64,000 nucleotides of DNA. Source: Entomoplasma ellychniae. Lineage in GTDB: Bacteria > Bacillota_I > Bacilli_A > Mycoplasmatales > Mycoplasmataceae. The number at the start of each line of letters is the position of its first letter. The stretch's first letter is position 1. A program made the position numbers and the translations under genes. Of this stretch, positions 44,485-56,900 are shown piece by piece. A model generated the notes under the pieces. That model was not told the DNA's origin and did no database searches. It worked only from the letters and a program-made list of their open reading frames with translations. Where the stretch lies: the NCBI RefSeq assembly GCF_002930155.1, contig NZ_PHND01000001.1, forward strand, positions 824,010-888,009. The letters are read 5' to 3'.

Positions 44485-45031
44485 AAAAGTAAAAATTGAT
44501 GAATATTCTAAGGTTTCTTTATTGAATCATTTAATAATTGAAGACCATAAAAATAAAAAAGCAATTTTTACAAGAAGAATCTTACCAGATAATTTAAATG
44601 ATTATTTTACTTTATCGGATGTATGTGAGGAACGTAAAATTATTGAAAATAATGAAATTATTGATACTAATCAATTAAATTACATAGAAATAAGTAATAT
44701 AGATAATAATAAATTGGTCGGTAATTTTAAAAAAAATATGAAGTCAAGCAACTTTTGCAAGAAAGGCGATTTACTAATTAGTTCTGTAACACCAAAATCT
44801 AAAAAGGTTTGAATTTCAGATGGAAATTATAAAGTTTCATCAGCAATTATTGTTTTAAAATTTAATGATGAAAGTGTAAGAGATTATATTTTTGACTATT
44901 TAAAAAACAATGTTAATAATATTTTTACAAATATAAATTCTTTATCTGAAGGATTTAAAGTTACATATAGCAAAATTTCTTCATGAAATTTATTAAATAA
45001 TATATATTTTAAAAAAGTAAAATCAAATTAA
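44471..45031 (+). CDS. S-like (target recognition) C-terminal R-M segment
   Basis: 186 codons from ATG 44471, overlapping the end of the methylase-like gene by 14 bases in the +1 frame. It reads GKKVKIDEYSKVSLLNHLI, YFTLSDVC, LNYIEISNI and KKGDLLISSVTPKSKK, and ends SSWNLLNNIYFKK. This is the layout of a type I HsdS or type IIG target-recognition half domain (one TRD). Either it is a separate gene coupled to the methylase, or a second frameshift (the TTTTTGGG run at 44474-44481) split a single IIG protein. Confidence 0.55.
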
Positions 45032-45074
45032 CTCTTCTAAAAAACCAAACCTCTTTAAAAATAAACACGGAAAA

Positions 45075-45690
45075 ATAAATTCTACATTTTATTAATTAAT
45101 AGCGCTAGCAAAAGCTGGCTCTTTTCAATTCAATACTTTTTGTTTTTTCTTTTAAAATTATATCACTCTATATATTCTAATATATACTTATAAATTTCAT
45201 GAAATTTCATTTTTGCAGTAGCTAGATGATTTAAATATTCTCCTTTTAAACAACCAAAGAAATATTCAGCTTCTCGGTTATCTAATGAATTTCCAACCCT
45301 TCCCATTGAAGTTTTGGCATTAATAGCTTTTAATCTATCAAGAACTTTATAACTAGAATATTGGAACCATGATCAGAATGAAAGATAAAGTTTTTTGTTT
45401 TTAAACCATTAATTGTATCTAAAACGAGTTGGGTGTTATTTGATTGAGACAATTTTCATGATTCAATCATTTTAGTTTTATGACTAATAGCAAACGATAA
45501 ATAAACAAAATTTTCAGGTGCATCAGCAGGGATATAACTAACATCAGTTGCTATTATGTTGTCTTCTTTGGGATTAAAGTTTCTTCTTACAAGTTCCTCA
45601 AATTTAACATTAGTATTTTTATTTTCAATTTTTTTCCTTTTACCTTTTTTTAATGATTTTTTTATTAATGATTCTTTTTACTTTGGTGAA
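45075..45690 (-). mobile_element. Remnant of IS3-family (IS150 group) transposase
   Basis: The minus strand reads KVKRIINKK, ATDVSYIPADAPENFVYLSF, KTKMIESWKLSQSN, LKTKNFIFHSDHGSN. It then continues, after a one-base frameshift near 45,365, with LDRLKAINAKTSMGRVGNSLDNREAEYFFGCLKGEYL and WYNFKRKNKK. This is the DDE domain of an IS3 OrfB with all three acidic residues recognisable but the frame broken. The 5' part, orfA and the terminal repeats are missing. The right side is fused directly to methyltransferase debris. Confidence 0.75.
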
Positions 45691-45707
45691 TCTAGTAAAT
45701 TAAAAAA

Positions 45708-46313
45708 TTTAAGGAAATTATTTCAGTTGAAAAAAATCCTTTTATTTCTGTTAAAAATGGTGTATCAAATAATTTGGATTCTATTTTTATAATGATAATT
45801 ACAAAGGAAATATTTATAAATAAAGCATTAAAGATTTCAAAACTTCAAGAAACTAATGTATTTTTTCCGTATGATAAAAATGGTAAATTAATAAAATTAG
45901 AATATATTAGAATTAATAATCCTATGATATATAAAGTTTTAATACATAATATGAAGGATTTAAAATCTAAGAAGTTTACAAAAACAACAATGATATGAGT
46001 TCGCTAGAACACAAGGAATAAATGATGTGTATAAAGAAAAAATGGTTATTAATAATATAATTAAAAATATTGATACTATTAAAATTAAGGTAATTCCTTC
46101 TGGAATTATACCATATAGTGGCTATTATTTATTATCTGAAAAATATGATTATAAATTAATTGAAAAACTATTAAAAGATATTGATTTTATTGAATATTTA
46201 AAAAATATTAAGAAAAGATAAAAATGGAGAATATTTCTTTTTCTCGTCATCTGATCTACATCTTTATATTTCTTATAAAATTTTAAAATTTGATGGAGAA
46301 ATAAATAAATAAT
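45708..46313 (+). pseudogene. Fragment of an N6-adenine DNA methyltransferase (C-terminal TRD region)
   Basis: Joined across at least two frameshifts (near 45,997 and 46,218), the translation is: VEKNPFISVKNGVSNNLDSIFI, FFPYDKNGKLIKLEYIRINNP, then FARTQGINDVYKEKMVI, IPYSGYYLLSEKYDYKL and EYFFFSSSDLHLYISYKIL. The order 'GV..N.D.iFi ... FPY ... YSGyYLls' is that of the region after NPPY in TaqI/Eco57I-type adenine methylases. The catalytic half is gone. It abuts an IS3 remnant on its left, suggesting IS-mediated deletion. Confidence 0.55.
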
Positions 46314-46315
46314 TA

Positions 46316-46540
46316 ATGAAAACAATAGAAGATTTAATCTTTGATTTAACAAAAGAACAAGCAAAATTCATATATTTGGAACTTATAAAAATTCATTCAA
46401 ATAAAGGAGATACTATTCTTGACTGCTTTGCTGGTAGTGGAACTGCCTTATTAGCTGCAAAAGAACTTGGTATAAATTTTTTAGGTTGTGAGAAAGATCC
46501 AATTTATTTTGAGTTGGCCTCAAAAAGATTGGAATGTTAA
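46316..46540 (+). pseudogene. C-terminal scrap of a second DNA methyltransferase (beta class)
   Basis: A 74-codon frame (ATG 46316) that reads DTILDCFAGSGTALLAAKELG and FLGCEKDPIYFELASKRLE. This is motif I plus the following helix of beta-class N4/N6 methylases, in which this block lies at the C-terminus. The DPPY half is absent, so it cannot be active alone. It is not part of the preceding fragment, whose class order is different. Confidence 0.6.
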
Positions 46541-46569
46541 ATTTCATAATATGTCAATAGGTAAATAGA

Positions 46570-47790
46570 AATGTCCCAAAAAAAGTTAAATTAAATACTA
46601 AATTTAAGAGTTGAATATTGTTCTTTCCACTTTTTTGATAATAAATTCAGTTTGAATTTTTTTATTTATTGCTAGTTGTTTTAGTTTTACTAATTTTTGA
46701 CACTTCAATATTTATATTTTCTAACACAAATTTTTCTTTGTCAATTTCTATTAAATTAATAAAAGTTTGTGTAATAGTTTGCAAATATTTCACCAGTGAA
46801 AGTTTTAACAATCGCTACTTCTTGCTTTTTAGCTAAATTAACTCTTGTGCCACTTTTATCAAAAGTTGCATAATTTTTATTTTCAAACTTAATGGTTGAA
46901 CCATTTAAAACCTTTCTGCTATAGTGAGTCGAAAGAGCAAAATCCATATCAATTTTATGGGCTTCTCAAGGCACAAATAAATTTTTTGTTTCGTCTATTT
47001 TAAAGACATACTTTGCATTATAATTTTGAATGAATTCTTTGATTCATTCGTTAGCTGAATTGATATCGTTTATACAAGCTAATCTTAACTCTTGAGGAAT
47101 GCGCTTTTGAAAGCTTCCTCATAGTCAGTCTTTCAATCTTACCTTTTGTTTGAGCTACTGATTTGCAAGTTAAAATTATTTATAATTGATTGCACATAAA
47201 TCCATATTGTCTGTCCGCATCATTTTGATCTCTGTTTTTCTTATTTGAATAAAAGATTGTTCTTTTGTCTGTAAGCACTTCTTTTCATGTTTCATAGTTC
47301 TCAAACATTTGTTTTGTAGCCCTATAATAGACGTTTAAAGTTTCTTGTTTATCAAAATAAGCAGAAAGTACTATTCCAGTTGAATCGTCAATAAAAGCAT
47401 GTAGTGCTCACTTTTTCTTTTCTTTTCTTTTCAATTATGAATAGAAGCATCTATTTGTACACATTCTCCAAAAAAATTTTTTCTTGGTTGTAAAGGGTGA
47501 GCAGATTTGGAGTCTAAAATGCTCTCATTTAAAAATTGTTTAAAATCCTGTTGGTTAACGCTTTTATCTTCCATAATTTTCTTGGCCATTTTCCTTCTAG
47601 TTGAACGGTGTGAAAAAGGTGAAATAATATATTGTTTTTCAAGAATGGAAATTAACTTTTTATAAGAAATCTTAATATCATGATCTTGAATTAATTTTTC
47701 TCAAAAATGTATGTAACTAAAATCATAGTAAATTTCATATCTTAGTTTTAAATTTTTGTTATTCTCCCAAATTTTTTAATATTTAAGTAA
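46570..47790 (-). mobile_element. Decayed ISNCY-like transposase (IS1202 group)
   Basis: Minus-strand translation across many frameshifts gives a transposase in order: IHFWEKLIQDHDIKISYKKLI, ISPFSHRSTRRKMAKKIMED, RKNFFGECVQIDASIHNW, HALIDDSTGIVLSAYFDKQ, TLNVYYRATKQMFENYETW, and VAQTKGKIERL. The spacing of the Asp residues (QIDAS, IDDSTG) and the KGKIE element suit the DDE transposases of the ISNCY group common in Spiroplasma and Mesoplasma. Only short frames are intact (for example 46,756-46,947, MDFALSTHYSRKVL). Terminal repeats were not confidently located; limits are approximate. Confidence 0.65.
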
Positions 47791-47810
47791 TATAAATATA
47801 AATCAAAATT

Positions 47811-48826
47811 GGAAGTGCAACACTTCTAACTAAATGCTTTGTATAATTGTTGAGCTGAATTGTAGTTCAATAGTTTACTAGGCATTCTGTTACTTGATCT
47901 AAGATAATACTATCATTTTCTAGAATCTCAAAACTGGTTTTCTTTGGAATTGCTCTACGCAAGAAACCATTAAAGTTTTTGTTGATTCCTTCTTACAAGA
48001 AGCATAAGTGTTGCAAGTGTAAAGTGCAGCATTAATTTCTTTTGCAACCTCATGTAATAAATTGAATTCCATCCCATTATCCTTAGTGATGCTTTTGATT
48101 TTAATTGATTATTTTTTGAACAGTTCACGTAGTTTTTCGTTGGTGTATTTGATGGATTTATTTTCTAATTTAGTTGAAAAGCTTTTCTGGTCATTCTTCC
48201 GACGAAAGTTAAGATCGATTTTGTGTTTCAAGCACCTAAAACCAAATCAATTTCATAGTGACCAAACTCACTTCTGTTGTTAATATGTTTTGGTTTATAT
48301 GTAATCGGAATTGCTTCCATTTTTGATAATTCATATAAATAACGCTTGAATTTACTCTTTTCTTGAATCAGTATCTTGGTCTTAGTAAATGTTTAGGTTG
48401 GATTTTGATTACTTTTGAATGAATCCGATTGTAAACCATTTGAGTTGCTGGGGTTTTATTTCCCAATTGTTTAGCTTTAAAAACACAGACATCAATTCCA
48501 TTAAACTTTGGCTCAAAATTGGCATATAAAGAATTAAAAAATTCTGTAAACTTTTCTGTTTTGATATGGTCTTATTTTGTATATTCATACCAGTTGTAAA
48601 TTGTGCATCTTTTGCGATATATAACGGTGTTGCTAAAATCTGTTTTAACTCTTGAGAAATGGTTGATTTATTTCTACCTAATTCTTTGACTATATATGTG
48701 ATTGATTTATTTAACTTATATAAATATTCAATAATTGTACGTTCTTTGAACGATAATTGTTTATAATTTTTCATGTGAATAATTCCTTGCTTGCTTTGAT
48801 CAGTTAGAAGGGTTATTCACTTTTTA
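47811..48826 (-). mobile_element. Degenerate IS30-family element
   Basis: About 1.0 kb, the usual IS30 size. The minus strand begins MKNYKQLSFKERTIIEYLYKL, with an HTH (KELGRNKSTISQEL) at 48774-48409, then breaks up by frameshift. Later pieces (VIKIQPKHLLRPRY and others) are scattered. The ends are imperfect inverted repeats: AAGTGCAACACTTCTAACT on the left (from 47813) and, read on the minus strand from about 48826, AAGTGAATAACCCTTCTAACT on the right. The transposase is non-functional as it stands. Confidence 0.75.
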
Positions 48827-48896
48827 TTTTCATAAAAAAGAAGTGCACTCTATGAGAAGACTTTCTCACAAGTTTTGACTTCCATTTTTAATTTAT

Positions 48897-48925
48897 ACAC
48901 CACTTTAAAAGTGGTGTCTTTTACA
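48897..48925 (+). terminator. Strong hairpin with T-tract in the IS/type I intergenic region
   Basis: ACACCACTTT and AAAGTGGTGT (48897-48906 / 48908-48917) followed by CTTTT. It faces no intact plus-strand gene, so it may be the terminator of a lost gene. Confidence 0.55.
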
Positions 48926-49375
48926 TACTCTAATCTTCACCTCCCAAGTGTTCTATTTCAATTTTTTATTAATATAAATTTCACCTTTTATAATTTTTAG
49001 AAAATTAAGATATTGGATAAAAAAGCAGCAAATAAAAATAAACTAAAACAAATATTTTGAATAATTAAAATGTATGATGCTGAGTATTTCACCTTTTAAT
49101 GAAATTATAAAAGAAAATGATTTTCAAAAGCTTAATGAAAAGTTTATTAGTAAAATATTTGAATAAATTAAATAAAAATAAAAATTTATATGTAAAATCA
49201 AATGAAATAATATTGGAGGTTTTAATTGAAAAAATACTACCTTTTGCTAGCATTGATTAATTACTCAATTACCAATTTTATTTTGAATAGTTACAGATAC
49301 TTTTCTTTTCACTTTTTAATAATTATCAAAACTTGATAAGATATAATAAAAATAATAATAAAAAACGGAGCACTT
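48926..49375. other. Non-coding gap before hsdR
   Basis: About 450 very AT-rich bases with no convincing gene; short frames exist but lack family resemblance. A TATAAT box (49342-49347) 29 bases before hsdR is the likely -10, without a clear -35. Shine-Dalgarno CGGAG lies at 49366-49370. Confidence 0.5.
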
Positions 49376-52300
49376 ATGATAATAAATGAAAAATTCTTTG
49401 AAGAAGAAGTTGAATCAGAATTACAACTATTAGGTTGGGAAGAGCTGAGTGAAAAAAATTTTTATAGAAATGATTATGCACAAGTAATTAATTTTAAAGT
49501 TCTTAATGAGTCAATCCAAAGAATTAACAATATTGCAGAAGACAAAGCAGAATTAGTTATAAGAGAAATAAACAAAAATATTGACTCATGAGAAAACCTT
49601 AATATAAAAGGCATGGAAATCATAAATAATGGAATCAAAATTTATGATGAAATTGAAGAAAGGAATTTAACAATTAAAATAATTTCAGAAAATGTAGATG
49701 ACAATAATTTTAGTTATTATAGACAATTTGAAATAACTGATGGATATAACAAAAAGAGAATACCTGATATTGTTCTTTTTATAAATGGCTTACCTATTGC
49801 TGTTTTAGAATTGAAACAACCACTTGCTATTGAAAACATAGAAGAAGCTTTCAAGCAAAATGAATCTTTAAAATATTTCAAACCTGAACTTTGATATTTT
49901 AATATTATTAATTTCGTATCGAATAGAACTTCTTCAAAGTATGGATCAACCACTGCTGGTTTAAAACATTTTTATGGTTGAAATAACTGAAGTTTAGAAA
50001 ACAACCAAAATCCTATAACTATGCTTTTTAATCATAAAAGTTTAATAGACATTATATTTAATTTTAACTTTTATTCTGATGATCAGAATCCTATTAAATA
50101 TTTAGCAGCCCCTCACCAAATTAGAGCTGTTAACAAAACTATTGATCATTTAAAAGAAGTAAAAGATAATAGAGGTGGAATAATTTGGCATACCCAAGGT
50201 TCTGGTAAATCTGTTACAATGGTATTTTTAACAAGATATATTATTAAAACTTTTGGCACTGCCACAGTTCTTTTAGTGACTGATAGAAAAGATTTAGATC
50301 AACAACTTTACAAAAGATTTTTAAATGCTGAAACTTTTTTAAGAAATAAATCCAAAAGCATTGCATCACGAGCTGAATTAGTTTCTGAGTTAAATGATAA
50401 AAAACATTTTGGAATTTATTTTACTACTGTGCAAAAATTTGTAGAAGAGACTGGTGTACTAACTAATAGAGATGATGTGTTTATTTTAGTTGATGAAGCT
50501 CATAGAACGCAAAATAATATAAATGGTGAACGAGTTATGTCAAAAGAACAAGAAGAGTTCGTAGTTAAGTTTGGTTATGCTAAATACATGAGAGAAGCGT
50601 TTCCTAATGCTAAAATAACTGGATTTACTGGAACACCTTTAATGGGTGAAGAAAAAGACACAAGAAATATTTTTGGGGATTATATAGATACTTACCCAAT
50701 GAATCAAGCTGTGGAAGATGGTGCAACTGTTCCTATATATTATGAAATGTGAAAACCAAATCTTATACTTGATAAAAAATATCTTGATGAAATGGATAAA
50801 ATACAAAAAGAATATAAAGAAACATTAGATCCAAATGATATAGGTTCAGAACAAAAAATAGAAACACTATTAAAGGCTGTTAATAAATCTATAATTTTTG
50901 AAGATGAAAAAATCATTGCTGCAAAAGCAGATAAAATGATTGAGCACTTAAATAAAAGAAAAGATATTTTAAATGGAAAAGCTATGATAGTAGCAAATAG
51001 CAGAAATGCAGCTTATAAGTATTATTTAAATATAATTACTAAATATCCAGATTACAAGGATAAAACAATTTTAGTTATGACTGATTCTAATAAAGATTCT
51101 ATTGAAATGGCAAGCGCTATTGTAAATAAAAATGATATGAATAAAGTAGCTAGCGAATTTAGAAAACCTAATTCAAAGTACAAAATAGCTATTGTTGTAG
51201 ACATGTGATTAACTGGATTTGATGTTCCCGATTTAGATGTTATGTATGTAGATAAAATTATTAAATGACATAATTTAATGCAAGCAATAGCTAGAGTTAA
51301 TAGAACATATGAAGATAAAGTAACTAAAAAATCAAAAGAAGCAGGTTTAATTGTAGATTTTGTAGGAATATGAAAATATATTTCAGATGCTTTAATTCAA
51401 TATGCAAATGGTTCTTCAACTAAAATTGATATACAAATAGATGACATTGATAAAGCAAAAGAAAAACTTAATGAATTATTTGATATTGTTAATGATTATT
51501 ATATTAAAGATCTTAAAAGTTTTTCTCAATTAAACTCAAAAGAACAATATGAATTTGTAATAGATGCTTATGATAAATTACTTAATATTGAATTATTTTC
51601 AGTTGATGAAAAAAACAAATTTATAAAATTAGCTAGAAAATCCAAACGTTTTTATAAAATATCTTATACAAGTATAACTGAAGAAGAATTATTAATTTCA
51701 AAATGTATTGAAACTATAAATTCTTTAATTACAAGTTCTGCGATTCAAAATGATAGTAAATTGACTTGAACTATAGAGTCAATCAAAGAAGCTATTAAAA
51801 ATGCTGTAACTACTGCTGATACAAGTGTTATTATAGACGAATCTACAATGACCAAAGATATTAATAAAGTTGCTGGTGTATTATCATCAGAAGCTGAGAA
51901 ACTTGCAAAATCAAAACCAAGGGTTGCAGCGACATTATACGCCAATGCTATAAAATTGGAAATTGATGAAATTTCTAAAATAAAGCCATATTTTGCTAAG
52001 TTAGTTTCAGAAAAATTAAAAGACATAATTTCAGAATTAGAAAGTTCAAGAGAAATTGATGAAATTATTGAATTACTTATTATGCTTTCAAAAGAAATTA
52101 AAGAAGAAAATGATAAACCTTTGGAATTTGAAGATATTGAGTTACAAATATTTTATGATATATTATCAAATGATCAATTTTTACAATATAACAAAAATTC
52201 TGAAACATTAAGAGCAATAGCTCAAGACTTAAGAGAAGTAGTTCGTGAAAATAACAGTGATCAGTATTTAATTGAAAAAAGAATAAAATCTATAATCACT

Positions 52301-52435
52301 ACTGAACTTAAAAAACTATTGAAAACTAAATACCAATACCCACCAGATGGATTATATAACTTATCTGAAAATTTAATAAAAGAAGTTACAAACAGCATTA
52401 AAGGAAACAAAAAAGCATTCAGAAAGGATGACTAA
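49376..52435 (+). CDS. hsdR: Type I restriction enzyme R subunit
   Basis: A 1019-residue HsdR. The N-terminal PD-ExK nuclease has RIPDIVLFINGLPIAVLELKQ (about 127-148). The helicase motor has Walker A HTQGSGKSV (about 271-279), motif II VDEAHRTQ (about 371), GFTGTPL (motif III), and motif VI-type MQAIARVNR. A C-terminal helical domain contacts HsdM. The nuclease and ATPase residues are present and the frame is continuous under code 4, so it looks functional. The stop is 2 bases from hsdM. Restriction would need HsdM and one HsdS from the invertible locus at 58.3-61.0 kb. Confidence 0.93.
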
Positions 52436-52437
52436 AA

Positions 52438-53955
52438 ATGGCAAAAAATATTAAAGAAATTGAAAGTAAACTTTGAGAAGCTGCAAATGTTATGCGTGGA
52501 AACACGTCTGCAGAAGAGTACATGCATACAATTTTGGGCATTCTAACTCTAAAATATATTTCTGATAGAAATAAATTAGCTTTGCAAACAATTTTTAATG
52601 AAGGTGTGACTCCTGAAATGTTTTCACAAGAAGAATTATACTACTCATATAAAACTTTTATAATTCATAAAGAATGTACTTGAGAATATATTATGCAATT
52701 TGCGAATAGCGAAAAAATTGGTGAAAAATTAGACAATGCATTTATCAGATTAGAAAATGATAATGAAATCTTAAAAGGGATTTTTAATAAAAATTTCAAT
52801 AGTGAAGGTGTTGATCAAATAAAACTTGGAGACGTAATTAAAATATTTTCTGATGAAGATTTATCTGAAGATGATAATGAAGATATGATTGGAAGAGTTT
52901 ATGAATACTTTTTAGGTAAATTCTTTAAAGATAGAGGCCAAAAAGGTGGTGAATTTTATACACCAACATCAATAGTTAAATTAATGGTTAATTTAATTAA
53001 ACCAATAAAAGGTACTATTTATGATCCTGCGTGTGGAACTGGTGGAATTTTAATTCAAGCAAAAAGATATATACAGGAACATAATGGAAAAATTGAAGAC
53101 ATAACAGTTTATGGACAAGAATATAATAATGTAACTTGAAAATTAGCAAAATTAAACTTAGTTTTAAATGGATTTTCGCTTTTTGATACTGAAAATAATG
53201 GTGTATTAGGACAAACTAATGCCGATACTTTTACAAATGATCAACACAAAAACAAAAAATTTGATTTTGTAATGGCTAACCCACCATTTAATATGAAAAA
53301 ATGAGGGTTTGATTCATTACAAGAGGATAACAGATTTAAATGAGGAATGCCTCCATCAGGCAATGCTAATTATGGTTGATTGTCACACATGCTATCAAAG
53401 TTATCAGTGCGAGGTAAGATGGCTATTGTTTTAGCAAACGGTTCACTATCATCTTCTCAAAAACAAGAAAAAGCCATTCGCGAAAATTTTGTTAAAGAAA
53501 ATAAAGTTGATGCAATAATTGAATTACCTGACAAATTATTTTATACAACAGGAATTCCGGCATGTATTTGAATTTTTAACAATCAAAAAATAAACAAAAA
53601 CATTTTAATGGTTGCTGGATCAAATATTGAAGGAAATATGATTTCTAAAAAATTAAGAGAATTAACTGAAGAAAATATATTAAGTATTGAAGATGTATAT
53701 AATAATCATTCAAAAGGACAAGATATTAACATTCAAGGTTTTGCTAAATCAATAACAGTTAATGAATTAATAGAAAATGACTATTCTTTTGTACCTGGCA
53801 GATATGTAGAATCTAAAGAAGAAATTATAGATAAAGAAGCTATTAAAGAGGACATCAAAAAACTATCATCAGAACTATTTGATTTATTAAAAGAATTTGA
53901 TGATTTATCACCAAAATTAGAAGAAGCAATAAAAAAAGCTTTAGAGTCTGAATAG
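52438..53955 (+). CDS. hsdM: Type I restriction-modification methylase subunit
   Basis: A 505-residue HsdM. The N-terminal helical domain has GNTSAEEYMHTILGILTLKYISD (split by convention), then GEFYTPTSIVKLM. SAM motif I DPACGTGGILI is at about 196 and the catalytic NPPFNMKKW at about 281 (N6-adenine). The C-terminal coiled coil meets HsdS. The frame is intact. It is coupled to hsdR by a 2-base gap and followed 28 bases downstream by the helicase gene. There is no hsdS directly downstream on this strand, which is unusual. Confidence 0.94.
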
Positions 53956-53983
53956 AGCAAATACAGACTATAGAAAGGTAAGA

Positions 53984-56900
53984 ATGGATAACACTAATTT
54001 AATAAACAAGTTTAAAAATAGGTTGATAAATACAAATAAAAGAGGGACTTTATTTTTTAATTCATTTCTTCCTAATCAAAATTCAATTGATTTGAGTACA
54101 ATACAAAAGACAATTTTAATTAATCATGAAATACTAGAGCAGTTTAAAAATAAACAGATAGAATTAAACTTTTCAGATGTTAATTTAAATAATATTGATG
54201 AGCAAATTGAACAATATTTTAAAGATTATTTAAAACGAAATATACAAGAACTTGATTTATCTTTAATTGCTAAAAAATGTTTAAATGATAATAACATATT
54301 CACAGTAAATGACTTACATGAAACTTCACATTCAATAGTCCAATCTTTTAAAAAAATAACCCCCAAAGCTATTAAAGACATTCTAGATGAAAAAAAGTAA
54401 TTAATGATTTTATAAAATCTGATGATAAAAAAAATTCAATAATTATTGAAAAAGAAAAAAATGCTAAAAAAATATTTAATATTTTTAAAAGAATTGAAAA
54501 GAAAAATAGACTTCTTATAGAACAAAAAAGTATAAGAGCTTTAGGGATTGGATACCCTTATATTTCAGGTAAACTATCTTCAGAAAATGAGGAATATTTT
54601 AGAGCGCCTTTGATTATTTGAGAAACAGAAATGATTATAAAGGGATCTAAAATCATTATTAAAATTGGTGACCCTATATTAAATAATTCCGTTTTATCTA
54701 TAATTGCAAGATCAAATAATTTAAACTATGATTTTAATCAAATTAAAAATGAAGATTGCTTATCAGTGTTTTTTATATCAAAACTTCTAAGTGAAGTTTC
54801 TTTGAAAAAAATTGAAAGTAAGTATGAAGGAAATATTTCTCATTATAATTTAGAAAATCCAAAAAAATTTACATCTAAAGACGTTAAGGATTTAGATCAC
54901 CCTAATATAGAAATACATAACATTCTTAGTTTCGGATTGTATGATATAGCTTCCTCTTCAATTTTAGAGGCTTACAACATCCTGGAAAGAAGAGGCGATA
55001 ATGACTTTATAGACGATTTAATTAGTGAAAAGTATGACCCCTTTGATAATTCTTTAGAAACTTTTGAAGAAAATGAAATAGTGGTCATTTCTGATCTAGA
55101 TAAAACTCAAAAATTAGCTATAGCTAACTCTTTGAAAAATTCTTCATTTATTTGAGGTCCACCAGGGACAGGTAAGTCTGAGACAATAACAAATATACTT
55201 GCTAACTTAATTAATCAGAGTAAAAAAACTCTTTTTATAACAGAAAAACAAGTAGCATCAGACGTTGTATACGACAGAATGTCTTTATTAAATAATTTTG
55301 TTCTTAAAATACACGCTAAGGAAACCCCTAAGAGCTTTCATGAAAAAATAAAAAAAACTTCAAAAATCATATTAAACTATATAAAGTTTGGTAATATTGA
55401 TATTGACAACTTTAATAAAGAATATTCCAATTCTTATGAATATATAGATGAATATAATAATGAAAAAAATAATTTTTTAACTTACCAAAAACTTTTTCAA
55501 ACAAAAGAAGGAACTAACTATTTAAAAAATTTATTAAGTTTTGATTTTGATGAAGAATTATTAAAAAAGTATCAACAATATGACTCTAAACTCCAAAAAA
55601 TAATTTTTGAAATAATTCAAAATTTGGACTTTGATCAAAATAAAATTTTGGAAGCTAAAAGATCATTGTTGATTATTAATTATATAACACAAAATTACAT
55701 AAATTTGGATGAATATTTTAAATTTAAAAATGAATTTTTAGAGTATCAAAATTCAAATGAATTAAATGAAAGTCTTGAATACTTACTGAAGCTTGACCAG
55801 GAGAAATTAGATAAATATAAAGAACTTTATAAAATTGTTTCAGATAAATTAAACATTTTTAACGATTATAATGAAATTGAAAAATTAATAAAAGTTATTT
55901 CAGATTATAAATTAGAATTTATTTTAAAATTTATAGATTTATATTCTAAAAATAAGTCACTTATTTTAATTTATAAATCTATAGAAGGTATTATAAATTT
56001 TTTTGATAAGGATGTTTGCTCAGAAATTTTAGAATTAGCATTAAAATTTAAAGCCAAACAACTTATAAAATGATCTTTCAATCTAGAAGTTTTTAATTTA
56101 AAAAGTTTAAAAGTTAAATTTAAAAATAGAAAGAACTTTAAAATATGAAAAATAAAAAATCAAAATTTAATTAATTCAATCATTATTTTACAAAAAAATT
56201 TAAGTACATCATTTAAATTATTTAAAATTTTGCCTAACTATTCAATAAAAGAATTTATAAATAATTATAGTGAAATAAATTCATTAAACAAACTTCATCT
56301 TGTGTCTAAACAAATCGAATTATTTGACATTAATTCAGAAAAAACAATAAAAATAATTTTCAATCAGCTTAAAGAAACTTCTTTTTTTCAAAAAATTTAT
56401 GAAAACCACTTAAATTTGGAGTCAATATCCAAAATTAATAAAGTTTTAAACGAAGATTCTTTAATAAAACCTGTAAACAAGGCAGATTTTGCAATACTTA
56501 ATAATTTAATAAGTAATTTTAGTTTACACAAGGAGTTAAAAGATTTTTACAAAAATGATTTAAAAATTCCTCATTTGATTCAAATATGGTCATTATATTT
56601 CGAGATTAAAAATTCAAAAAATATCAATTCAATAAATAGTGATTATTTAGAAAACATAGCAAAACACTTAAAACTTAGAAAAAACAACGCAATTAATGAA
56701 ATTATTGAAAATCATTTAATATACATAAAAAAGAATATTAAAACAATGGTTAAAACAGCAAAACCATCTGGTTTTGTTTCATATATGGAACTATTTTCAA
56801 AAATGATAAGACATATAGATGGTGTTAAAACAAATATCAAGATTTCAACCTATTTCCAACATTATTCGGAATTAATCAAATTGTTTTTTCCAATTATAAT

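Noticed and set aside
48062..48283. Plus-strand 73-codon frame in the IS30 region
   Set aside because: Antisense to degenerate transposase sequence, without family resemblance.
49200..49320. Short lipoprotein-like start after TTGGAGG at about 49,216
   Set aside because: No signal peptide or lipobox and the frame closes quickly.
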